The notes beneath the pieces were generated by a model that did no database searches, was not told where the DNA came from, and worked only from the letters and a program-made list of their open reading frames with translations. A stretch of DNA of 64,000 bases from assembly GCA_949987565.1 (NCBI GenBank), contig OX465112.1, forward strand, positions 14,973,951-15,037,950, written 5' to 3'. This document shows, one piece after another, positions 24,143 through 36,500 of the stretch (position 1 is the first letter of the stretch; each line of letters begins with the position of its first letter). This DNA comes from Luidia sarsii (lineage: Eukaryota > Echinodermata > Asteroidea > Paxillosida > Luidiidae). A program made the position numbers and the translations under genes.

Positions 24143-27045
24143 AAACGTATGGATATTGACATTTGAGTTTCAGCCTCGATTGGATTTTCCATTACTTTTG
24201 CAGAGACGTCTTCCAAATATCTCTTTGAATGTGCGAGAAGGTAGATACGAATGCAAGCAATTTACCATGGGTTCTAATTCTTTTTTGTTTGCGTTGGATC
24301 GCACACTGAAACAAATGCGAGTTTAATACACGATTTGTTTTGGAATAGATTGGCCTAGATGAAGAACTGATGTGGGTGACAGTGAAAATCAAAAGACCGA
24401 ACAATCAATGCGTGTAAAGTATTTGTTTGAATACCGATCGTGATAGCTCCACATCTTCGTACGAGCGCCCTCACCGTCGAAGCCCGCTGCCATCCTCTCC
24501 TTTCATCGCACTCGAGAGAGCGAGAATAATGCACCGCGTGACTGCGCATGGACCGTGCGATATTCAACCAAATTGTAAATAATTGAAAACAAGAAGGAAA
24601 GATTGCAGCTTTGTCAATGAGATTTAAATCTATCCAGAGTAACCTAATGCTATGATTCGTGATACTCGAAAACGATTGAAACATTATCATTAACTAATCT
24701 GATGTGGTTAACTAGTTGATCTAGTTCTGTATTTTTTTTCTTGTTTGATGTGATGAAATGATAATATAAACGTTTTGATTGTGGATTGTTTAACCAACAG
24801 AGATGACGAACACAAATGGATTGATTTTAATGCTGTTACTTTTGTTACTGCTTCAGAGTGCAATTCGAGATTGGGAACATCATCATTCTTAGAAAGATGC
24901 GTAGAAATTTGAAGTAACGTTTTTGTTAGATTCCAAGAGTTTTGTTGATTGAATTAAGGTTGTCTTCCAGCGATCGACACGTTTCTGTTAGTATCGTTAT
25001 TATTAACATCATGTTCTTTTTTGTGTTTGGGTAAGCTTTGAATTTTAATTTAGTTTCAGTCGGCCGGTTCGATAGTCAATTAGTCATCAAATTTTTACTT
25101 GAAAAGTAACTTGTATCAATTATTTATATCAATTCAAGATAAGACGCAGTAATGATATTCAAAGTGACTAAAATAGTTACAGGCTGCTGAATATTAATTT
25201 GGATGACTTGCTAGTACACCTGCGACATGTCATTTGATTCAAGACGAAAGGACGGAAACAAAATTCCTTTGTTTTAAACAGATTACGAATAATCATAAAT
25301 TTCGCTTTCAATTGTGGATGGTCATCCAGAAACAAACGTTTCTCAAATGAGATTTAACGGGAATTGGTGAAGTCCTTTGCATGGGTCAAGGAACGGTTTG
25401 AAGTAGAGTAGGCATGTGATTGGCTTATCATACGCGCTGTGCGTACATAGATGGATAATGTCCATTGGATAATCGGTGTTTTGCCGATGTTTACTAATGT
25501 CATTGGAAGAAGGTCTTTTGATATCTCAGGAAGATCGGTACACCAATATTCGTCTTTATAAATAGCAAGCTTTCAGGTTTCATTACAATTATCAGTGATA
25601 AGTGGTGTATCACAAATTTATGATTTATGTTAACCCTCACCTCGAATATTTTCTAGAAACTTGGCAAGGGAAGTGTCAACGGTTGAAGTAGAATATACCC
25701 GTGCAAGGAATCTAGACCACTAGAGAGTCGTATATAATGCATACGTTTCTCTTTAACGTGGGGTCAATTAAGAATCCTCGACAAATCATTTTCTAAAAAA
25801 ATATTTTATATTTGCTGTGAATCAGTAACCGCCCCAATATCGCCTTTGTAGATTTTTGTAAAAAGGTTACGACGACCAGTTAACGGGGGTCATAATCCTA
25901 CACTGTACATAGTATACGAGTGGAGATACAGAATCGACGTAGGCCTATATAAGTCGAAATTAATCTTAATAACCAGTTAACATACACACGACATCTGCAT
26001 TTGGGTTACCATTTTAAGAATTCAAAGGGCTGAATTCAGGGCCAGTGGTAACCCCTGTATTAGTTAAGCTTGAAACTCATTTGAAATTTCCAGTCAGGCG
26101 AGGACTGGCCGTCTCTATACCTATTAATATACACGAGTGAGTAAACCAAATAACATATTTGCGGGAAGCGAATAGTGTGCTTCGTTCTTACGCTTGCCCA
26201 TAAGGTGGATTAACACTTTTCAATACCCCGCCAGCTTTGAAAGAAAAGGCACAAGAACGTGTTCTATAGTGGAGCAATATTCAGAGGGAATTGCAACGAG
26301 TAAAAGAGAGTGTTAACTAAACGAAGCACTGTAAGTAATTCTTAAGTCTGACTGACGTTGAGTTCTATCGTGAATTGTTTAAAATTGTTCCACCTATAAG
26401 CCTACGGCAGAATACATATACGTCGGTTGGCCGTCGACTAAAGGAATACATACCACATCATTTGCTAGATACAGTTTTGAAATTGACAACTACAATGAAT
26501 AGCTTATATGCACAGCTACATGCCGAATCCCAAATGAGTAAACGTACCCCAGCAATAGTATAAAGCACGCAATACAGGGTAAAGCTGAAGCATAATATCA
26601 TCAACGAGATGTAGTATACACAGGGACCAGACTATTCCACAGCTACAGGCTGCTATGCAAAAAGAAGGATGTGTAAAAATGGTACTAAAGCCTTTAAAGA
26701 CGAGCCCCTTTTTTGAATTAAATATATCCTAAACATTCATCGCAGCATGTTGTAAGTATGAATTACCGTATTCCTTGGTAAAGCACGTGTGGCTACAAAT
26801 GTATTGGGTTAAGAATATCCATACTTTTCCGTGTTCGTTGATAACTTTGCAGAAAAGGACAACTATTAAAGGTATGTAAGATGAGTTCAATAAACTAAGA
26901 AGAGTAGGAAAATATTGTTAAGCTCGTCCACGTTTATTCAATGATGGAAACGTATTCTTCCTGATGTTTCACAACTGAAGTACCGTAGTTTAGGCAAAGC
27001 GCTCAATTAAAGGGATTTTAAATGACAACTTAATACATATGGGGC
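24143..27045. other. Gene A 3' flank, nothing recognised
   Basis: AT-rich, and presumably includes the 3' UTR. The first canonical AATAAA motifs seen are near 26889 and 27394. No other gene or element supported. Confidence 0.45.
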
Positions 27046-27225
27046 AAATTGAATAATTGGAAAAAATTGGCAAAGAAAACTTGGACTGGAGCGGGACTTG
27101 AATCCGAGATCTCTGGATTAAACAGACTTCGGGTTCAAGTCCTGGTCCAGTCGAAGTCTCCTTTGCCAGGTTTTAAAGTTGTCAATTTGTTCAACAGTTC
27201 CCAGTCAGTTTTTCCTTTGTTTGAC
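27046..27225. mobile_element. Inverted pair of tRNA-derived SINE heads
   Basis: The left half reads TTGGCAAAGAAAACTTGGAC then GGGACTTGAATCCGAGA. The right half is its inverse: GGGTTCAAGTCCTGGTCCAG, CTCCTTTGCCAG, and finally GTTCCCAGTCAGTTTTTCC. The two halves could fold into a long hairpin. The parts match 9811-9965 and 50798-50860. Confidence 0.55.
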
Positions 27226-29639
27226 GTATAATTTATGGGCCGTTATAAACCGACGTAACCACTGGTTAAAAACTCGAGGACAGTAATAACCTTATACTAT
27301 CGGTACACTCTTTGTACGCGCGCTTTGTCCCTTGTATATGCATGCCAATTACTCCCCACCTGCGTTAAGCCTTGAAATTCTTAGCATGAATTGCTAATAA
27401 AGGAAAAAATACAAAAAACCACTCAATTACCATTGTGGCCAAATTGGATGGACTTCATCTGATCGCTAAGCAAGGTAATTCATGAATGCATATAACGCCA
27501 TTCTCTTCCGATGGGTTTGTCCATACAATATACCTTGGAGGCACCACTTGGTACTCGTAATGAAATGACAGTATCCAGTTCCCCCCAAAAAAGCTGTAAA
27601 TCGTAGAACGCCCGACAGAACGTGTCTTCCAACGCATTGGTGCTACATTAATTTAATTGGCTTCAACGTCAATAGGGAAACATGAGGCAGTTTCAAGTCA
27701 GTTCCAGTCGTTTATTATATCAATGGTCTGTAAGTGCGTCCGTTTCAATCGAAACTATGCGCAGTAAACATCAATATCTATACCTTGAGTTCATTTCGAG
27801 ATCTCAACAGGATGCTTCTATCGCCCTCTACCGGCAGTTGGTGTCTGTGAAATCTGCAGTCCTTGATTGCGGCAATCATTGGTCTGAAATCGACCATAGA
27901 GCACTAAATTCTGTTTGATTAAAACGCACCTAAGCCACTACAGCATTGGCGTAATGATAATTCGAGTGCTGTCCTCCACAATAATTGAAAGTCAGAAGAG
28001 ATTGCCAATTCAAGGTTACGAAGCTCATAATTAGACCCTCTTAGAGTGAATTTAAAGAGAGGGCTATCATATTAAAAACAAAAATAAGCACTAGCTTATT
28101 GTCCGACTTTTTCATCTCCAGGCGACATCGAGGCGAGCAGAAAGTCAAGACAAATTGATCATGAATTATTCGCACTTTCATGGCCGGGCATATATCCTTA
28201 AGGATTTTACCATCCGACGGCTGTTTCCATCTATCCCACTTCATTTCTATTATTAAAAGGTATTTACGATGCCACTAAACCTGAATGAAATTCACTTATT
28301 TAGACCGGAGAGCCACAAAAACCATTGCACCTGTGCTTTTTTGGATTTTAATATCATGTTGAGGCTTTACGGGGCAAAAAAACAACAACATGTTCTTCGA
28401 AGGAAAGGGTCATCATTTTTGTCTGGGATCATTCCATTGAGATGACTGCTCTCGTGGCGAGTGTTGGATACGTCACTCGGAATCCCCCACCAACGCGTAA
28501 CGAGCCGGCATCGGCAAGATTCGATTGCTGACAATGTCAGTTGAGAGTCCCTCGCCAAATGCCGCTGAAGATTGGATAAATAATGATTGCATTATTGTCG
28601 ACATTACCCGGCAAATAGAGAATTATTGGTCCAAAATTGAAGGATGTACGTACATGCATGCGACAGGATGTCTGTACAGTCACAATCTTGTTAATAAACT
28701 GTTTTGGATCGCTAACCAATGTTCCGAGCACAACCACAACGAAATCGCGTATGATCTGTTTGAGCTAGCTCCAGACCAGAATGATCAGAATAAAATTAAC
28801 ATTCATCCAGAGCGGGTTAGGGCTTTTGCTTTGTCGATCTGCGCATCTGTAATACAAATGCAAGCTAAACACAGAGAACGCACTAATCAATATGATCATC
28901 AACTGGGATCACACTCTGTGCGAACGCTATACAGATTTACGCCCTATATCGACAATAGGCCTAAGGGGATGATATCATAATTAATCTATTTCAGATAAAG
29001 GCCTAGTGTAACTTTATAAGAATACGGTGGCCGCTTCTCACAACTAATTCAACTACAATCTCACGCCAGTCGGCAGTGCCACCTCAAACAGCGCCCTCTA
29101 CAATTATGGACAAAAACAGACAAGCAACGCGCTTCCATTTAACAACGCTATAGCTACTTCGGAGCCAAGTGTTTTCTCGCTGTTTTTTTAAAGAATCAGA
29201 AAAAAATGACGCAAGGAGGGTCGATTGCGCGATGGATAGGCCAGTCTGGCCTTTGCTTAAAGGTCAAAGTTCAATCCACATGGCGGTGCCGAGTGCAAGG
29301 CCTTAAAAGCATCTCTCACACGGATGAAATCTTGACTAACGAGTTGAGACAGTGTCCGATGTGAACCGTTCGCCTGTCAGGAACGACTCGAATAATAATT
29401 GTGTGAAGGTATTGCATAGCAGACCATAACACGATGACACAGGCTAAGCTTAGTAATCCTATAATATGGCCTATCTATCTGTTTTCCCATATAACTTGAG
29501 TCTTGTCTCTTACATGTTCTCCGTAAGGAGTCTGCTGACATAAAGCATCTAATAACACTGCCATTGGGAAGCTTATCAACGGGATTATCTCTTCCGTCAT
29601 AATTCTTTTTTTTTTTCCTCGTCCGGGGTTAGGTCACGG
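27226..29639. other. Intergenic, nothing recognised
   Basis: It contains an uninterrupted 151-codon frame (28525-28980, +) with no recognisable domain, coding bias or splice context. No repeats were identified. Confidence 0.4.
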
Positions 29640-30473
29640 TGATTTTGATTTCCACTGAGATCGATGTGGCCCACCTTAATCATGCCTACTGGCTCGCCCC
29701 CATCCCTCTCCCTCCCACACTCCCCCCGTGTCTCGGCGGGTGGCCGACCCCTTTCAATTTTTTACTTCCAATCCAAGTACCGAGCCCCAGCGCGGGCGCA
29801 GACACACACAAAAAAACTCCGCCCACGTCACGTGCACGTGAGCGGGCAGGGCCACCACGCCCACCTCGCCAACTTCCCTCGCCCAAGCGCGCCACCGGGC
29901 CGTTCAATTCGGTCGGCGCAGCGGTAATCACACACACTCGAGCTCCGAATGGCAGTTATACGGACGGGGCTTCCTATAGTATAATGGTCCTTGCCATCAA
30001 TCTAGTTAGTCCTTCGTCACACGCGCGCCAAACGTCCCTCGGACGCCGGTACAGCCGCGTCTCCATTCGCTCGCGAGCCGAATAATAATTGTTTCTTGCG
30101 AGTTTACGTTTCAAAGAGTCACAGGCCACACTGCACGGGATTACAGGCAAGAGGTTAGCAACTTGACACACCGTACCGGGATAAGGCTCGGATCAAGACG
30201 CGTGAACTTTAGTTCCGAGAAGAAAACAAAATAGAAGAAGCTTGGATCATAATACAAGAGAATGGAAACCAGGTTCACGTATGGCTGGACGACTGATGAG
30301 CACATCGGCCACTTGGGCCCGAGCTTTTAGTACGGCGGAGAACTGCGCAGTGAGCGGGATTTAGAACCAGGAGACTAACGCTAGCCTGCGAGAGGAGTCC
30401 CTCCATGTATCGGCCGACATCCCGCTCAGTTTAGGGCACGCCGGGGAGATCGAGGATCGAGACGGGAAGCAAG
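29640..30473 (+). promoter_or_regulatory. Candidate promoter and 5' UTR of gene B
   Basis: A GC-rich, CpG-containing block directly upstream of the gene B start codon. It has a CCGCCC box at about 29819-29824 and two abutting CACGTG E-boxes at 29829-29840. A short upstream reading frame (30405-30434, nine codons and TAG) would lie in the leader if transcription starts before it. The transcription start is not determined; this is inferred from position and composition. Confidence 0.35.
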
Positions 30474-30540
30474 ATGACTCTGTCAATGAGGAGAGCTTGG
30501 AGGTGGATATTAACGGGCTGTGTCGTCGTCCTCTTCACAG
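30474..30540 (+). CDS. Gene B exon 1: signal peptide
   Basis: ATG at 30474 with A at -3. The 22 codons give MTLSMRRAWRW, then a hydrophobic core ILTGCVVVLFT, with the first base of a Gly codon before the donor GTAGGG at 30541. The positively charged start and hydrophobic core fit a secretory signal, and the phase-1 end fits the exon 2 acceptor 20.8 kb away (G|GT). The donor is non-ideal, and no transcript evidence is available. Confidence 0.68.
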
Positions 30541-33500
30541 GTAGGGAAGTCCCAAAACGAATGTTGTTTTTTTCTCTCGAAAAGAAAATAATGGATCAAA
30601 TATCTCAAAATTTAGTGGGCCTGACGTTTCGATCCTAGCAGGACCTTTCTCAAAGGCAGAGTGACAAGGACAAAACAGATACATGTACACGAAGGAAGGG
30701 GGGAGAGGGTGAATACGACACGGATGAGAAACAAAGGAAAAGGGACAAATATCTGGTAAACTATAATAAAGGACAACAACTTTTGAAGAAATTGAGAAAT
30801 AACGTTCCAGAGTTCAAGTTTTCTTTGCCATTTTTCAATTTGAATAAAATCTCTATTCAAATTCTTTGAATGTGTGATGCTCGCGATTATTGAGGATGAG
30901 GATTTTATTATCACTGAGGAAGGTCCTGGTAAGACCATAATGCCAAGCCTTTTTTTGGATAGAAGTATGGTTTCCGTTTGAAACGATCTACTGGTGTAGC
31001 AGATGATCTTCTGATTTCATGATGAACAAAGCTATCCACGTCGTGTTGACGGCTACACTATTATCCAACGCCATCAGTAACTCGGTCACGTCGCACCGTC
31101 CGTTTTAGCGGAATAATTTCGTTAAACTTTAAGCGGACAGACAAGCCGATCGTTAAAAAAATGAATATTCATGAAGCTGGAGGCAGAGGGGAATCCTCGA
31201 AGGGTTACCGTTGGTTTTGTGGCAGTTAATGTGAAGTGAGGCTTTGTTTCATGTGCGGAAAACACTTTGCACGTTTGAAGAGCACCATGCCATTGCGTGG
31301 AGTAATTTGTATCGAAAAGCAAAAAAAAATGTGACTCGTAGGCAGGTTATAGTCTACAAGGTATTGCTGTATATACACGACTTCTTATTGTAATCCAAGT
31401 GAAGACGATGTCTGTTACGTGTCATCGTATTTGAATGTTTCTATAAGCGAACTCAGTACATCGTTCCTTACTTGTGTATAGTCGTGCATATACGGTTTGA
31501 CGCTTGCCGAAATTGCCCCGTTTTCCGTAGGAACGGGCGGCGACTTTGTTCACGGCAAAAGCGAAGGATCCTAAAGGATTGATGCTTGGCTGAGCGCCCG
31601 ACTTATTAAACGGATCCATTAAGTGGTCATAGGCGGGCATTTGTCTTGTCTGGGGAGGCAGGCGTGGTGTCAAACGGCCCATGCAACCCGATACTCGTCC
31701 GTCGATGTACTGTATACTTAAAACGATGGAAGGGAGAGATTATAATCCTGGCTTCTGTCCAGTTCGGCGAAGTCGTTGAACGCAAAGTGTTCGAAGCACA
31801 TGCTGATGACCGCAAAGTTCACTTATAAGATGCGCAGGTGACCAGGGGTGTGCACTGTTAATGGAATCCGAATATTGACCAGTGTCTTAACATGTTGATA
31901 ATCAAGTTTTAGCCTGAGCTTATTTTTACCCCCCCCCCCTCCCCCTAGGCTCGGTGTCGGAGTGACGGCGAATTATCCAATCCACAGGAATTAAAAACAG
32001 AAATGAACAGGCAAGCCGACGATTGAAATTGGCTCGGTCCGAGGGAAGAGTAATTGATAGAATATATGAACACCTCCAAGCGTTGGGGCGCGGCCCCGGA
32101 ACCTTCCACCGTGCGCTAAAAGCTAGATTACTGACATGGGTGAGAAGATTGGAATATGGAGATTAGACCATTATCAAAATATTCAAGACAGGAATTGATT
32201 TGCAGGTATGGCACTAATGCTAATAGTTCATTGAACCCGCTCTTATACACTCCACAGCTTGGGAAACCTACCGGTACGTGCCAAAACGGCGTTTTCCCTC
32301 CAGAGGAAATAAACTGAATTACAAATCAACAAGAAAGGTGGCTGTTAAAGGGGAGCTGTGCAGGATTACCGCACCCAGCGGTAGCGTGCAGCCTACGGTC
32401 GTGTAACTCAGTCCATGCTCTCATTACCTATAATGGTATGAGCGTTCTCTATACGCGCAGTAAAGCGTCAAGCTAGCGTACGGTAGCGTGCTCCATAGAT
32501 ATAGAATAAAATAGGCAAGTACCATTTTTAAAAATTTTGAAATAGGAAAGAAAAATCTCTTTATGAACTTCAACAGTTCATTGACGATATTCAGCATGCA
32601 GTAGCCCTTTGCGCGTCGCCTCATTCACGTGACTTTTCAGCGCGTCCATGGAGAGCCGAAACGTTTGCGCACAGTGAACGGCGCGTTCAGACGCGCGTCC
32701 CATCTAGTTACTTATTATATATGTGACCCGGCACAGCGACATGAGGAATATCCCACCAAAACACTTTTCGAGTAAACAACGCCTGAAGTCAAAGTATCTT
32801 CTCAATACGATAAAAAAAAAAAAATTGTTTCTTTTGTATTTTCAGAAAGTTAATGTATTGGAGGATATTATGTCCAAAGGATTTTTCCGAAATCTGTCTT
32901 TAAATGTTGAAAAACGAGGATTTCGGGGGAGTGTTTGTGTACTGTTTTCATAAAAATGTAAAGTTCCTGCCTTTTTGAATGGCCGCTTTCGAGGAGTTAG
33001 AATGGTGCCGCTATATTGTGCCTGGTACCAAATGAACGAGCGAAGTCCCCTTGTACTATTTACAACAAAGTTCACACGGAAATTATTTTGATATCATTTG
33101 AAAGCTAATGGTATACTCTTTCACATCCTTACAAAAATCTCAAAATCTCAAAAGTGGGGGTTATTCCTCATTATGCTGTGCCGGGTCACATATCTATGAG
33201 CGTGCTCATGGATATCTGTATAAATGAGCGCGCTACGCGCGATGTGCGTTCTCGACGCGGAACGCGGTGAGCGTTCTTGACGCGGAACGCGGTGAGCGTT
33301 CCCGACGCGGTGCTCGGTGATAGTTCACGACGCGATGAGTGGTAAGCGCACTTGACGTTGCGTGGGGTAAGCGTTGTATAACCATTGATCAACATAATAA
33401 TAATTATGGAGATCAATGGTTTTAACGCACATTTTTGTATAATTATGTCTCCTATAATGAATTACGCGTCGCGTAATAAACATTCCGCACGCTTTATACC

Positions 33501-36500
33501 CGTGGAACTCAGAACATGGGCCTACTATCACAAAGCGACGATAACCATTAACGGTGCCATTCCCTAATTCTAGAGACTTGGGGTACCAGTACGTGTCCAT
33601 TATGTACATTCTTTAAATTTTAGCTGAATTTTAGCTTAAATTTCAGCTGGTCTTTGGGGCCATTCACAATTTTCAATGTTTTAAAATTTCGAATTTCCAA
33701 TTTTTGTTGACCCACCCACCCACCCCTAATTTCGATTTTTACAAATTGATTTCTTCTTCAATCAAAATACATGTATGTGCACATACACATACGTGTACAG
33801 ACACTCTTGTTTCACCATACGTCTGGTGACACGGCTTTGTCTGATGCATTGTTTCTATACTTTAATTTTTTTTTTAAATTTCAGCCCTTTTTTTTAACAA
33901 AAAGAGAATTTCGATTTTCAATTTTTTGCCTTTACCCATCCACTCACAATTTCGTAAAAAAGTAGAAATTTTAAAACTTCGAAAATTATGAATGGCCCCT
34001 TACTTAACAAAGCAATGCCTAACGCAGAGGCCAGCCAAGACATTGCCATAATAGGGCATTCCGCTCAGTATTGCCAACCTTGGTTTTGTGTGTGTTGTGA
34101 ACTCAGGAGTTACTTGCAGTTGGAATTACCGCCTGGTTGATTTGCAAGTCTTCTTGATTGGGGCTACAAACCCTCTACCAAAACCCATTGCTCTGTACCG
34201 GTATAGTTCAATCCATAATTTGTGTGTACGGATTCACAAACAAAAAAATCGAAACCTTAAAGAATAGGGTAGAAATAACCAGAGAAGGTTCCGTCCCACG
34301 ACAGGCGTCTGTGCCACCGGGCACCTGCCCAACACTGGTGGATTAACGTCTGCATGGGGGACATTGTCGGGGTATTTTTTTATACCCTTGGTGTGTCGAA
34401 CCATGACATTGGCAATCTCGGTGCTTCCGTGCCATCGCACTGAGTTCCCCCTCCCTTTCCTCTTCCCCTCCTTCAAAAGTCAGCCAAGGAAAATGAAATT
34501 CGTCATCCGCCGGCAACAGCCGGCCACCTGCGCCTGTATCGGTCCCTGGCTCTCCCGTATACTCTTTAAACCACATCGCCCCACTGCGTTAATATCACAT
34601 GAGCGTGTGGGACCTCTGCGGAGCATGCTACATCACATAGTAAATGTCTCCCTCTCCGCGAAGCCTCCGAACGAAAACTCATCATCGATTCATTGCGGGC
34701 CCCGACTCGGTGTAGGCCTATAACGTCCTTTATTAGCCCTACCAAATTAACACAGTCCGTGATGGTTGGCATGGCATCAGGGGCATGCGACGTGTGACAA
34801 TATTGCGAGTTTGGGTATTAGGAAAAAATGTGCACATCACCCGGCACAGGCCGAGAGATATAGGGAAGCTACAATTCTTCTCGGCCGCGAAGCATCGGAT
34901 TCCCCCCGAGCGGTTCTGTATCGGCCGGTAGGGCCTATTATCTCTCCTGTCTCACAGTGCGGACATTTTAGACTCATTTTGGACGTGAACCCAGTCCGAA
35001 AATATTGAATCTGTTCCTAAGTTCAAACCAGCAACCAACACTTATTATAGAGTTGCCGAACAAACAAGAAAAATACCCTCAGGAAGAAAACTACCCTCTT
35101 CATTCTCTGAAAAAAAACCCAACAGCTATAGATTAATGTTTTACGGTTAACTGTCTGTGGTAAAAACGTTAACTCAGGAGCACGTTCTTTCACCATGAAT
35201 GTTAGATAACAAGACAGCGGTGTCATGCATTTTTCAAATAATGTCCAGCCACTTTAATTTTATTTTTTCATTTTTAAATTTTGCCTGATTATGTTTTAAT
35301 GAATTTTGCTTAATTTTGCGAATCCACCAAGGACGACTGGTGGCTACCCTCGTGAATTCCCAATCAGTGATACGCATACGGGCCTTCCACCATGTGTTGC
35401 AAGGTGGGCGTCTGAATCGGTATTTCCTTAACGTCTTCAAGAGTCAACTTTTGAAAACATCAGTCGACGTGCATTACCGAGTCCCACTTATAGCATGTAA
35501 GATAGATACAAGAGCGTCATGGGTGAAATGATAATGATCAAGAAGCTGGTTTATTCTCCCTTTTTAAAAACTAAACTAAAAAGCGAGTCTTTCCATTCAA
35601 ATTGCTTATTACTTCATCGATTACGTAATGCTTTGAGGCACACCATTGGCCATTTAAAGGGGGAGTATCCTTTACATTCCATTCAACACCGAAGGGCCTT
35701 ATGGCAACGGGCACAAAAACAAGCTGGCCACTGTCATTATTCGTCCGGGATAATGTTGGATGAAGACCGAATAGAAGCACATCACGATATACGGTATAAT
35801 GACCGAAGCTAAAGAGCACTTTGTGTCGGAAATATGATCTGAACTATTGACAAAGACCAGAAATTACATAGCCATATCGCCGTTAGGCCACCAGGGGACG
35901 CTTCTGTAGAGTTTCCAGTAACCGGAGCAGAACGGGTAGCCTAATCCATTTCCTCCCTGCCTTAATTAAGCGTATAATAGAGCCACTTTGCCAGACGTTT
36001 AATATCGGATGCATATAAAGGAGAGGGTGTAATATCCCGGGACGACCCCATCTCTCCTTAACCCTTGGGTGGGTAGCCTGATCCGACGGGCCGTCCCCCT
36101 AGAGCGAGGCCGCATTGTCGGTATGCGAGACGCTCTGCGCCCGGTCAGGTACGGGTACAGCCGTCCTGGCCTCGTGATCGCCCTCAGTAATACAGGGGCA
36201 GAGGCGTCCAGTAGACGGCATCAATACGACGATGAAGGGATCTTATGCACCAGCTGTCCCCCGCTAAGACACAATCCCCTCCCGACTTAAACCCAACCAC
36301 CCAACCTCCTCTGGCTCAATCCGATAGTTACCCTTCGATCTGTCACAGCCAATCCAGTCTCGCCTCGACTGTGCATGTGTCTATTTCGTGTCTATTTCTT
36401 CTCCGTAAAAACGTGCTGAAACAAACGCCTTGTTTTGAAATACCAGCAATCTTGAATTGAACGATTGATGAGAAAGGTAGCAACTATACTAACTATACCT

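Noticed and set aside
28525..28980. 151-codon open frame on the + strand between genes A and B
   Set aside because: The longest frame not explained by a repeat, but no known domain, no signal or membrane segment, no splice context and ordinary intergenic composition. A protein search or ribosome profiling would decide.
33248..33372. CRISPR-like array
   Set aside because: Units are head to tail with no spacers, and the genome is eukaryotic.
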